Source: Lyngbya aestuarii BL J | Lineage (GTDB): Bacteria; Cyanobacteriota; Cyanobacteriia; Cyanobacteriales; Microcoleaceae | Assembly (NCBI RefSeq): GCF_000478195.2 | Contig: NZ_AUZM01000024.1 | Location: 20,753 to 84,752, forward strand | Reading direction: 5' to 3' | Length of the DNA stretch: 64,000 nucleotides | Part shown: piece after piece, positions 9,292-17,081 of the stretch | How positions within the stretch are numbered: the stretch's first letter is position 1 | Layout: each line of letters opens with the position of its first letter | Notes under the pieces: model-generated | The model's input: the letters and a program-made list of their open reading frames with translations, nothing else | Told to the model about the DNA's origin: nothing | Database searches by the model: none | Program-made: the position numbers and the translations under genes

Positions 9292-10407
9292 TCAAATTTT
9301 AATAAACCAACGTTTCTGATACATTCCATACAATACTATCCACCAAATTAAAATGTTGGCGATCGCAAAGGCTAGAGATCCATTCATCTCACCCGCCCAA
9401 GACACAAACCCATTTTCATAAATCCAAGTTTTTAAACTAATTGATTCGCCATTTTGAGGGATTTTAGTGTAGATTAATACTCGGGCAACAAAACCCGAAG
9501 CCACAAACAGAAAAATTGGGTTAAGTCCCATCACTTCCAAAATAAATCCCCATTTTCGGTGGTGACGAACTTCGATGATTTCATAACAAATTGCGAGTAA
9601 TATTAACGCCCAACCTGCGGTAACGAGAACGTAGGAACTTGTCCATAAAGCTTTATTAATCGGAAATATTAATCCCCAGAAATGACCGATAATAATATTA
9701 CATAAACCGATAATGACTAAATTTAAACTGGTTTGGTGGGTTATGGGTTGTTTTTTTAGCCAGTCTCCGGTTAAATAGCCAATGAAAACGGTTACAGTAG
9801 CCGGAAGTGTACTTAAGAGTCCTTCTGGATCATATTTTCCACCGCTTAATAAATGATGTTCTCCCAAAATTAACCGATCAATATAAGCGGCGAAGTTTCC
9901 TTCTGGCGTTAAGTTTCCCACACCATAACCCGGAACAGGAATCAGTTGCATTACCACTGCATATCCGATTAATAGACCAATTGATAAACCCCAAATTTGT
10001 TTGCGGGAAAGGTGTAAAATAGTTATTGCAGAGAGTCCATAAGCGAGGCTAATTCGCTGTAAGACTCCCATAATTCTAATATTAGCTAAGTCATAATTTG
10101 GATAACCATTAAGAAGGAGTCCGAGTAGAAACAATATCACACAACGACGCAGAATTCGGAGATAAATTTGGGGGGAAATATTGTCCTTTGTGTTCCCGTT
10201 TTCTCGGGTATATTTTGAGAGGGAAAAAGCCATCGCCACACCAACAATAAATAGGAAACTGGGAAAAACCAAGTCTGTGGGCGTATAGCCATGCCATTCG
10301 GCGTGTTTTAAAATGGGATAAACATGATTCCAACTGCCGGGATTATTAACGAGAATCATGCTAGCGATCGCCATACCTCGGAAGACATCAAGTGAAGTTA
10401 AACGCAT
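9292..10407 (-). CDS. HGSNAT/NagX-like membrane acyltransferase (DUF5009/DUF1624-type)
   Basis: The 371-residue protein has about ten hydrophobic membrane segments. It opens with RLTSLDVFRGMAIASMILVN, the signature of the heparan-alpha-glucosaminide N-acetyltransferase-like family, followed by YTPTDLVFPSFLFIVGVAMA. Family members move acetyl groups across the membrane to amino sugars. The bacterial substrate is generally unknown, so only the family is named. It is monocistronic in appearance, with long gaps on both sides. Confidence 0.85.
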   Translation of the reverse strand: MRLTSLDVFRGMAIASMILVNNPGSWNHVYPILKHAEWHGYTPTDLVFPSFLFIVGVAMAFSLSKYTRENGNTKDNISPQIYLRILRRCVILFLLGLLLNGYPNYDLANIRIMGVLQRISLAYGLSAITILHLSRKQIWGLSIGLLIGYAVVMQLIPVPGYGVGNLTPEGNFAAYIDRLILGEHHLLSGGKYDPEGLLSTLPATVTVFIGYLTGDWLKKQPITHQTSLNLVIIGLCNIIIGHFWGLIFPINKALWTSSYVLVTAGWALILLAICYEIIEVRHHRKWGFILEVMGLNPIFLFVASGFVARVLIYTKIPQNGESISLKTWIYENGFVSWAGEMNGSLAFAIANILIWWIVLYGMYQKRWFIKI

Positions 10408-11104
10408 TGAGTTAAGAGAGTTGAATTCATTTTTTTATTGTAATCTGAATTACGAGCATATTTTCGTGATTATCGCAACTGTTGTCACACAGATAAGTTT
10501 TAGTAAATTGGTCACATCTGTTGATATTTTAAAGAGTCATTATTCACTCTCACTCGACTTGCAACTCAAACTCCTCATTAAAAGCAAAAACAAAAAATAA
10601 AATCGAGATTTAGCTTCTACTATAATTATCGTTGAACATATATCATTCTCTTAACGTTTTTAAGATTCTATCAGAAAGATACCGGAATCATGGCTGCTAT
10701 TTATAATTATGAACTTTCTTTGAGTCAAAATTAGTTGGCGTTCGCAAAGTATCCCCGCAGGAGAATCGCTAAGTACCTCTGCAAAATTATTTACACATTG
10801 CCATCCTTGCCAGATAGGGATTTCAGCCCTTTGTGATGGGTAATTTATTATGCCTACCTACTTACTTTTGCAAGAGGTCTATTTTAATTTCTGTAACTGT
10901 GTACTCGCAATTTTAGAAAAAAGTGCTTAAATTGTAACAGGGACTACCAAAACTTGACCATTAAAGTCTGTATATCCCGTTTCAGGCTTAATTCCCTGGC
11001 ATTCATCTCAGTTTGAATGACAAAGCACCGCAAAGATTCGACCTGTTAGACAAACCGTTCCCACTTCGCTCTTTTTATAGGTTTATAGAATTTTTTGGTT
11101 GACC
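10408..11104. other. Intergenic region with decayed sequence
   Basis: No intact gene is seen in about 700 bases. At 10737-10775 the sequence TTGGCGTTCGCAAAG ... CCGCAGGAGAATCGC looks like a worn copy of the short palindromic interspersed repeats common in cyanobacteria. On the minus strand at about 10930-11000 there is a 22-codon open stretch ending VLVVPVTI and a stop, which may be the tail of a lost gene. I could not identify it. Confidence 0.3.
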
Positions 11105-11644
11105 ATGAATAAACTTACATCAACGCTAGAACCCTTGACAGCAGAAGATATCACTCGCTTAACCGGAATTGATACCCCTGTAGTCGAAAAAATGTTTAAT
11201 GCAATTGCTGACTTTACAACAGGTGAGTATCACAAAATTCGACGCGCTGAACAAGCAGGAGTAAAAGATGAGAAGATTGAACTTCTTAACACTTTTATGA
11301 ATAAAATGTCAGGCTATCAGGGAGAGATTTATCGAGGACTCTCTTTTGGTGAGAAGTCGATTCAAGCCTTTATTGAAAATCTCAAACAGCCGGAAGGGTA
11401 TACTTTAGAAGCGATGGCTAGCTTTAGCTATAGTCTAAATGTGGCTGAAAATTATTCCGGTTCTTGCTATTCAGTTGTACTCCGAGTTAAAGGAAATCGT
11501 TCAGGTGTGGCTATTTGTGATTTTTCTGCGATGTATGCTGAATGTGAAGTTTTAGTTCCGAAAGGAACTCGATATAAAGTTGTTAATCTCCCAGATAAAA
11601 TAGAACGAGGAAAAATCAATTATATTGATCTGCAAGAGATTTAA
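11105..11644 (+). CDS. Stand-alone R-S-E class mono-ADP-ribosyltransferase domain
   Basis: The 179-residue protein matches the ADP-ribosyltransferase exoenzyme fold (PF03496-like). In order it has a helical N-terminus, GEIYRGLSFG with the NAD-binding Arg77, MASFSYSLNVAENYSG with the Ser-x-Ser motif (106-108), and an ARTT-loop YAECEVLVPKGTRY with ExE (Glu146, Glu148). The ExE form usually indicates arginine as target. There is no signal peptide and no fused delivery domain. The ATG at 11105 is used; a TTG at 11099 would add two residues. No strong Shine-Dalgarno is visible. Targets and partner are unknown; decayed sequence lies on both sides. Confidence 0.8.
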   Translation: MNKLTSTLEPLTAEDITRLTGIDTPVVEKMFNAIADFTTGEYHKIRRAEQAGVKDEKIELLNTFMNKMSGYQGEIYRGLSFGEKSIQAFIENLKQPEGYTLEAMASFSYSLNVAENYSGSCYSVVLRVKGNRSGVAICDFSAMYAECEVLVPKGTRYKVVNLPDKIERGKINYIDLQEI

Positions 11645-11724
11645 AATTATCAACTCGGTGTTTTGGCATCTACTTAATTTAAAACAATCAACAGAAACAG
11701 AAAAAATATCAGAACATAAACGGT

Positions 11725-12077
11725 AGAAACGAAAAGGTTTAGGAATAGCCGCACCAAACCCGTTGTATGTAATTGGAATTGATGCCGGACGAAATCAAGT
11801 GATTGTTGGCGATCGCGAAAATGCAACTCAAACCGAGTGTACCATTAAACGGGTAAATTGGGTATCAATTCCCCGCCCAAATTCTCCGGTTCGCGCCGAA
11901 GTGCAAATTCGGTATCGCAGCAAACCCCAACCTGTGACTGTTGTACCGTTAAATTCTTCAGAAGATGATCAAGTTAAACTTATTTTTGATGAACCTATCT
12001 TCGGAATTACACCCGGTCAAGCAGCCGTGTGGTACGACGGAGAAATCGTGTTAGGTGGCGGAATTATTTGCGGTTAA
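11725..12077 (+). pseudogene. 3' fragment of mnmA (tRNA 2-thiouridylase C-terminal domain)
   Basis: The frame reads [47 protein letters not shown] and [20 protein letters not shown], which is the C-terminal beta-barrel domain of MnmA. The catalytic PP-loop and cysteine domains are absent. Just upstream, a worn version of the HYTIGQRKG motif is visible around 11720-11745 but carries an in-frame TAG and indels. The first in-frame start is only a TTG at 11763. This is best read as a decayed gene fragment; an intact mnmA is expected elsewhere in the genome. Confidence 0.8.
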
Positions 12078-12147
12078 AACTATAAAAATACCGCAACTTT
12101 AGCCTCTTAAAAATTCCCCAGAAATACCCCCATTTTTCGCCCCCTCG

Positions 12148-12220
12148 CCCCCAATTCTGGGGGAAATATTCTTAAAATTCCCCCTTTTTTTCCTCCCTAG
12201 CCCTCCTTAGAAAGGGGGGT
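12148..12220. terminator. Two GC-rich hairpins between convergent genes
   Basis: CCCCC/GGGGG hairpin at 12148-12163 and CCCTCCTT/AAGGGGGG hairpin (G-U pairs) at 12202-12220, with T- and A-rich flanks. They sit between the mnmA fragment and the convergent DUF29 gene and could stop transcription from both sides. They also resemble common interspersed hairpins of cyanobacteria. Confidence 0.4.
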
Positions 12221-12268
12221 TTCGGATTAATTTTTTGGGATAAAAATTTTAAGCGGGATAACGAGAAA

Positions 12269-12697
12269 TCAATCATCTGCATTAATTAAATTCATCGCTT
12301 GATTTAAAATTTTGACTCGATTAACTTTTTGTTCCAATTCGCGAGAATCATAACGTCCTTCTTCAACTTCCAGGGAAGCTTTGTTAACGGCTTGTGGATA
12401 GGCTTTCTCCAGAATACCCCGTAATTCTTCAGAATTCAAATAAACCCCTTTTGATTTGGGGCGTTCGTTTAAGTCTTGAATTTCTAAAACCGAGTTCCGA
12501 ATGGAAACATCCCAGGAACGAGTTGTCCGATTTTCAGCTTGTTGTTTAATTAAATGTAGGAGTAAAATGACCGCATAACTGCGAATATTGTTAATAATAT
12601 CTTTTCGACCCATTTCTTCTAACTCGTCAACCAGGGTTAACGATCCTTTGATATCACCTTTGAGTAGCAATTCTTTTAACTCTAGAATTTCTTCCAT
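12269..12697 (-). CDS. DUF29 family protein
   Basis: The 142-residue protein carries the DUF29 signature: MEEILELKELLLKGDIKGSL, LLLHLIKQQAENRTTRSWDV, SIRNSVLEIQDLNERPKSKG and YLNSEELRGILEKAYPQAVN. DUF29 proteins are small helical proteins multiplied in cyanobacteria, function unknown. I chose the ATG at 12697; the frame extends six codons further to a TTG, but DUF29 members begin near MEEILEL. No partner gene is evident. Confidence 0.85.
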   Translation of the reverse strand: MEEILELKELLLKGDIKGSLTLVDELEEMGRKDIINNIRSYAVILLLHLIKQQAENRTTRSWDVSIRNSVLEIQDLNERPKSKGVYLNSEELRGILEKAYPQAVNKASLEVEEGRYDSRELEQKVNRVKILNQAMNLINADD

Positions 12698-12937
12698 AAT
12701 CGGAATCTTAATCAAGGATAATTTTATTTTACCATTTCAAGCTCTCCCTAAATACCTCTTTTACGAGATGAGGGACTTTTAAAAACCTCTCTCTAAATCC
12801 CTCTCCGACAAGGCGAAGGACTTGGAAACCTAGCGATCGCATTTTAAAGATTTTCAGCAATAGTCAGTTCATAGTAAAGTTTGCCGAACATTCATAATGT
12901 CGATGCCACTAATAATGATTGATATAAATATTTTGTT

Positions 12938-14089
12938 TTATTCCTGTTCAAGCTGAGAAACTAAAGACTGAATGAATTCATCATCACTCAATTCATCGGT
13001 TTTATTTTCTTGGATGACTTTGATTAAAAATCCGATTAAGTTTTCCCAAACTGTTTGAGTATTAGAGTGGTTTTCACCTACAGTTTTTACCAACATCAAC
13101 AAGGCTTGCTGATACAGGGGTTCGGCTTCGCTGTTGCGTCCTTGGGACTTGTAAAGGTAGGCGAGGTTGTTCAGGCTGGATGCAACAGCGTTATGTTCAT
13201 CTCCGAAACGGGTTTTTGCCATCTCCAAAGCTTTCTTCCGCCAAGGTTCAGCTTCTGAATATAATGTCTTACCTTGATAGAACCAAGCTAAACGAGTAAA
13301 TGGTGTAAGTAAATCTTCATCAGACAACAACTCAGCAAAAGAGTTAGCAAACTCTTCAATATGTTTAATAGCGGGTTCTATCTGTTGGACTTGTTCGGTT
13401 GTGATCTGTAGACGAATTTGACCAACAATTGAAACCATTGTCGTAACAAAAGCTTGTTTTATTGCAGTTGTGTCTTCCCGTTTCTCTAATTTTTTGCGGA
13501 AAAACTCTCGCAGAAGTCGATGGAGATAATAGGTTTGCTGTTCGGTTTGTTGGAGAAGATTAAGTTCTACTAACTTGCATCTACCATCCTTAATATTTTC
13601 GAGATCAAATTCGTCTCCTTGCCAATCTTGATAAACCTTTTCAACTAAGTTCCAGGAAATTTCATCGGGAGAAAACAGAGACAACAAACAAGCTAACTGT
13701 TGAGTTTCTGGCTGTTGTTTCAACTGTTCCCAACTCAATTCAAATGCTGCTACATTGGGTTCTGTTATTGGTGATAAATCTGAATAGTTATCAAGTTCTT
13801 GGTTAATTTGTTGGGCGAGGGTTTGAACCTGCTGGCTAAATTCTGGATCTTTACTCATCGCCGTTTCCAGAAATGCAGCAACGGGTTTAACGTCTGACTC
13901 TGACTCCGAACCCTGTTCAACTTGTTTGAGGGCGTTTTCTACCTGGGGTTGTCCTCGTACCTTCTGCCAAATCAGTTTACGCAAATCATTGAGTTTCTGT
14001 AATCCCCCTTCCGTCAGCTTATCGGTTGCTTTTTCAATGAACTTGTTGGATAGGAGGGTAATAATAGCAGCAGTAGTCAGAGGTTCCAT
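12938..14089 (-). CDS. NLR/STAND-like TPR protein missing its NTPase domain
   Basis: The 383-residue protein begins like cyanobacterial NB-ARC/TPR proteins (MEPLTTAAIITLLSNKFIEK, residues 1-100, an effector-associated helical region). It then passes at about residue 105-115 straight into the segment that normally follows the NB-ARC domain (AAFELSWEQLKQQPETQQLA, then CLLSLFSPDEISWNLVEKVY). A winged-helix region with YYLHRLLREFFRKKL comes next, then two to three TPR units (LAWFYQGKTLYSEAEPWRKK; ASSLNNLAYLYKSQGRNSEA). No Walker A or B motif is present. It may be an internal-deletion derivative of a STAND defence or signalling protein, or a deliberate NTPase-less form. Confidence 0.75.
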   Translation of the reverse strand: MEPLTTAAIITLLSNKFIEKATDKLTEGGLQKLNDLRKLIWQKVRGQPQVENALKQVEQGSESESDVKPVAAFLETAMSKDPEFSQQVQTLAQQINQELDNYSDLSPITEPNVAAFELSWEQLKQQPETQQLACLLSLFSPDEISWNLVEKVYQDWQGDEFDLENIKDGRCKLVELNLLQQTEQQTYYLHRLLREFFRKKLEKREDTTAIKQAFVTTMVSIVGQIRLQITTEQVQQIEPAIKHIEEFANSFAELLSDEDLLTPFTRLAWFYQGKTLYSEAEPWRKKALEMAKTRFGDEHNAVASSLNNLAYLYKSQGRNSEAEPLYQQALLMLVKTVGENHSNTQTVWENLIGFLIKVIQENKTDELSDDEFIQSLVSQLEQE

Positions 14090-14130
14090 CGGTTGTTATA
14101 TAAAAAGGTTGATAGATGGTTTTTATTATA

Positions 14131-14195
14131 GTAGGGTGGGTGAGAATCTGGGCGAAAATGCAGCGATAATAGTTAAAAAAACTCACCCACCCTAC
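14131..14195. repeat. REP-like palindromic element, copy 1 (left flank of RAYT)
   Basis: A 65-bp element begins GTAGGGTGGGTGAG and ends CTCACCCACCCTAC, perfect terminal inverted repeats of 14 bp around a 37-bp AT-rich core. It ends two bases before the RAYT start codon. A GTAG start is characteristic of REP sequences mobilised by RAYT enzymes. Confidence 0.85.
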
Positions 14196-14197
14196 CC

Positions 14198-14749
14198 ATG
14201 TCAAATTATCGCAGATTGCGCCAACCTGGAGGAACCTATTTTTTTACTCAAGTTACCTACAAAAGAATTCCTTGGCTTTGCAAAGAAAAAGCCCGATTGA
14301 CGATCCGAAATGGGATTAATCATGTAATGAAATTATATCCTTTTACCTTGGATGCTATTGTTCTTTTGCCCGATCATATTCACTGTATTTGGACTCTGCC
14401 AGAAGGGGATGATAATTATTCAATTCGGTGGCGATTAATAAAAACTTATGTTAGCAAGCGTTATGCAAGCTTCTTAAAGATTCCGTTTGAACTCACTGAA
14501 TCTCGAATCAAAAAACAAGAAACTCACCTCTGGCAAAAGCGATTTTGGGAACATTTAATTAGAAACGAACAGGACTATGAAAATCACTGTAATTATATCC
14601 ATTATAATCCCGTAAAACATGGTTGATGTCAGTCCCCCGCCGATTGGGAATTTTCGAGTTTTCATCGATTTGTTGCCCGGGGGATTTATCCAACCGATTG
14701 GAGTGCAAATACCACTCCTCAAATTCCCAACAATATTGGAAACGAGTAG
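14198..14749 (+). pseudogene. REP-associated tyrosine transposase (RAYT) interrupted by in-frame TGA
   Basis: The reading frame encodes a Y1-type transposase: MSNYRRLRQPGGTYFFTQVT, the HUH pair LLPDHIHCIWTLP, then LWQKRFWEHLIRNEQDYENH with the candidate catalytic Tyr, and YIHYNPVKHG. A TGA at 14624-14626 (codon 143) stops translation after HYNPVKHG. The same frame goes on beyond it with CQSPADWEFSSFHRFVARGI and so on to a TAG at 14747, which is the normal C-terminal part of the family. So the gene is one point mutation away from full length (183 codons). HUH and Tyr are upstream of the stop, so a shortened product might retain some activity. Inverted palindromes flank it directly. Confidence 0.85.
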
Positions 14750-14809
14750 GGTGGATGAGTTATTTAAAGATTATTGTTGAATTGTTGCCCAAATTCTCAC
14801 CCACCCTAC
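14746..14809. repeat. REP-like palindromic element, copy 2 (right flank of RAYT, inverted)
   Basis: A 64-bp element with ends GTAGGGTGGATGAG and CTCACCCACCCTAC (one mismatch). Its core matches copy 1 only when reverse-complemented, so the RAYT gene lies between inverted copies. It overlaps the RAYT stop codon TAG. Confidence 0.82.
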
Positions 14810-14821
14810 ATTTAATGTCCG

Positions 14822-16345
14822 TTAAACGATACGTCCTTCAGCAAAACCAAACTGAACATAATGTTGGGTCGCGGCATCTAAATCATTGCCAAAGAAAGCC
14901 TGCAAATCAGCATTATTATTGAGATAACTAACCGGATTAAAAGAAGTTGTTGAACGACCTTCTGCTGCACCAAAACGAACAAAATGTTCCGTTGCAAACT
15001 CAGGATTAAAACCAAATACCCCAATCAAATCCTGATTAGATGCCAAATATCTCACCTCATCAAATGTATCTACAGGTCGATTTTCATTAATCCCAAACTG
15101 TAAATAATGTTGATTCGCCGCAGCCAAATCAAACCCAAATACACCCGCTAAATCCAGATTAGATGCCAAATATTGAGCGGGGTCAAATACAAAATCCCCT
15201 GTTAACGGGTCTACAACCGCAAGACCTTGTAAATTTAAGTTAGCATCATCACCAATCATTCCTACGTTTGTTGCAGTACCTGTTGCCAAATCAACGGTGT
15301 ACAGCATAGAATTAGAAGCAGCAAAAGCGGTATTACTTCCATTCGGAGAAGAAGCAATATCAAATCCACCCAGAGTATCAAAATCAAGCCCTAATTCCCC
15401 CACTGTGACTAAAATGCCGTCGTTGGGTGGATTTTGCAAAACGAGGGTATTCAGCAGCGTATCGATGTTATAAAGCTGTGTAGAAGTCGTCCCCGCAAAG
15501 GAATTGGTATAAGCAGAAGCGGTCACATTGGGATTAATACCCGCATTCACATCACCGGGGGCAAATGCTAGAGTCCCATCAACGATAACCGCACCCGTAT
15601 CCACATTTATCCGAAAATCTTGATCATTGTCTCCAACCAACCGCAAACGGTCCGCGGCCGGGTTGAAGTCAAAACCAGAAATAGTACCGCCTTCAAAGGG
15701 TTGAGATAGGGTACTCGCCAAGGTAGCAACTCCATCAGAAGTTGTCAGAGAACGAATAATCGGCCCATTTTGACCTGCTACTCCATTATGAATGTGAATG
15801 GCGCTACGAGAATTCCCTTCTGCATCTGCGGCCGGGCCTACAGGAAACAACGAGCTAGTCAGATTGTCAAAAGTTCCAGAAATAGTTAAACGATTGGTGG
15901 CATCATCGTAGTTGACATCAAAGGAACCTGTCGCTGGACTATCGGGAGGAACAACATTACCGACTTCTTGAGACTCTTGGATAGGAAGTCCCGTAACTGC
16001 AATGTTACCGCCTGTCGGAACGTTAATCTGTCCTCGGAGTTCACCCCCGTTGAAGTTTTGCGTGTGCAGGTTAACGTAAAGGTTATTATTCCGCAAGAGT
16101 GCTTCTTCTTCGTCGGTGAGGGTAAAGGTGCCTGTAAACGTACCATCATCAAAACTGCTAGGGTCAATGGTGTAAAGATTGTTAGCGGTTGTCAAACCGT
16201 AGAGTAAACCGTTGGCGGGTCGGGTATCAACACCCAGTAATGTCCCCTCAATTCCTGTAACAGCTATTGGTGTTGTCTGTCCAGGGTTACTAGAGTCAAA
16301 GGACACTAGCCTGTTATCATCCGTTAAAGCAACTAAAACTGTCAT
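14822..16345 (-). CDS. DUF4394 protein with inserted CHRD segments and three C-terminal YLASN repeats
   Basis: The 507-residue protein begins with a DUF4394 beta-propeller-like domain (LVALTDDNRLVSFDSSNPGQ), which is interrupted at about residue 66. The insert (66-210) shows the end of a CHRD domain first (LYVNLHTQNFNGGELRGQI) and the beginning of one afterwards (ATGSFDVNYDDATNRLTISG ... SAIHIHNGVAGQNGPII). DUF4394 then resumes (GTISGFDFNPAADRLRLVGD). Residues about 388-507 contain three 38-44-residue repeats of the pattern YLASNxDLxxxFG ... HYxxFGxxEGR. There is no N-terminal signal peptide, so type I-like export or a cytoplasmic location are both possible. Function is unknown. Confidence 0.8.
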   Translation of the reverse strand: MTVLVALTDDNRLVSFDSSNPGQTTPIAVTGIEGTLLGVDTRPANGLLYGLTTANNLYTIDPSSFDDGTFTGTFTLTDEEEALLRNNNLYVNLHTQNFNGGELRGQINVPTGGNIAVTGLPIQESQEVGNVVPPDSPATGSFDVNYDDATNRLTISGTFDNLTSSLFPVGPAADAEGNSRSAIHIHNGVAGQNGPIIRSLTTSDGVATLASTLSQPFEGGTISGFDFNPAADRLRLVGDNDQDFRINVDTGAVIVDGTLAFAPGDVNAGINPNVTASAYTNSFAGTTSTQLYNIDTLLNTLVLQNPPNDGILVTVGELGLDFDTLGGFDIASSPNGSNTAFAASNSMLYTVDLATGTATNVGMIGDDANLNLQGLAVVDPLTGDFVFDPAQYLASNLDLAGVFGFDLAAANQHYLQFGINENRPVDTFDEVRYLASNQDLIGVFGFNPEFATEHFVRFGAAEGRSTTSFNPVSYLNNNADLQAFFGNDLDAATQHYVQFGFAEGRIV

Positions 16346-16730
16346 TGTTATCCTCTATCTAAAATTTTCATAAATGGTCAAGTTTCAAAGCACCACATTT
16401 TTAGGCTTGAGGATTTATACTCACGACTATCCTCTACACATCACCCAAATATTGTTTGAAATAAATGTTCCCAGACGTTTAATTTTGTCGTTGAGACTCA
16501 AGTCATAACCCACACAAAAATAGCTCAAAAGCTGATAAAGGCTCGTGAACAAAGGCTTTGCGTCTCGGGACAATGATTGGTTTTTCTAAGTCTTGTATAG
16601 TTTAACTTCTTTTTTCATTTTGGGTAAAGGAAATTGTTCAAAAATGGGAAAAATGATCGAGGGCGACTGTAAAATAGACGGAAAAATGCCTTTCAGGAGT
16701 CAATCAATACGACTCAAACTCAAATCATTA
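16346..16730. other. Intergenic region, no clear feature
   Basis: This AT-rich stretch lies between the divergent DUF4394 gene and the Uma2 remnant. It presumably carries the DUF4394 promoter. I see no RNA gene or strong repeat. Confidence 0.3.
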
Positions 16731-16913
16731 ATGATTTTACCGGGAAATAAGCTCATTATCGGTGATATTAGTTGCCAAGACTTTGAGCAAATTTTAGGAG
16801 ATTTGGGCGAACATCGTGTCTCCAAACTTGCCTATCATTCTGGGATTTTAGAAATTAGGGTTATTTTACCCGAACATGAGAAAGCCAAGGTTTTTATTAG
16901 TAATTTTGTTTAA
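16731..16913 (+). pseudogene. N-terminal fragment of an Uma2/DUF820-family protein
   Basis: From the ATG at 16731 the frame reads MILPGNKLIIGDISCQDFEQ, ILGDLGEHRVSKLAYHSGIL and EIRVILPEHEKAKVFISNFV. This matches the first 60 residues of cyanobacterial Uma2 endonuclease-fold proteins (typically near 190-200 aa) and then stops. The D/E/K nuclease core is missing, so it is a truncated remnant. An upstream in-frame start at 16593 adds residues that look unrelated. Confidence 0.65.
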
Positions 16914-17032
16914 ATTATTTTAGAATAACTTGATATTGAGTTTTGTCCGCTCGGTTCAACACCGTTTAAAATCAAGCAATAATTCAGCGTTTTGGGCTGG
17001 GGTAAGAGAACAAATTCAAGTCTTTAAGTCCT

Positions 17033-17063
17033 AAAAAAAATCCCCCTGTTTATAGGAGGGGGA
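17033..17063 (-). terminator. Rho-independent terminator of ndhD
   Basis: Read on the minus strand, a TCCCCCT/AGGGGGA stem (17041-17047 with 17057-17063) is followed by eight T residues (the A run at 17033-17040). It starts 19 bases after the ndhD stop codon. Confidence 0.85.
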
Positions 17064-17081
17064 TTCTACAGAATATTCAGA

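Noticed and set aside
10358..10600. 80-aa + strand ORF
   Set aside because: It overlaps the well-supported start of the acyltransferase gene on the other strand and continues into AT-rich spacer; no family resemblance.
16593..16730. Longer start for the Uma2 remnant
   Set aside because: The extra 46 residues do not fit the family N-terminus, which begins at the ATG at 16731.
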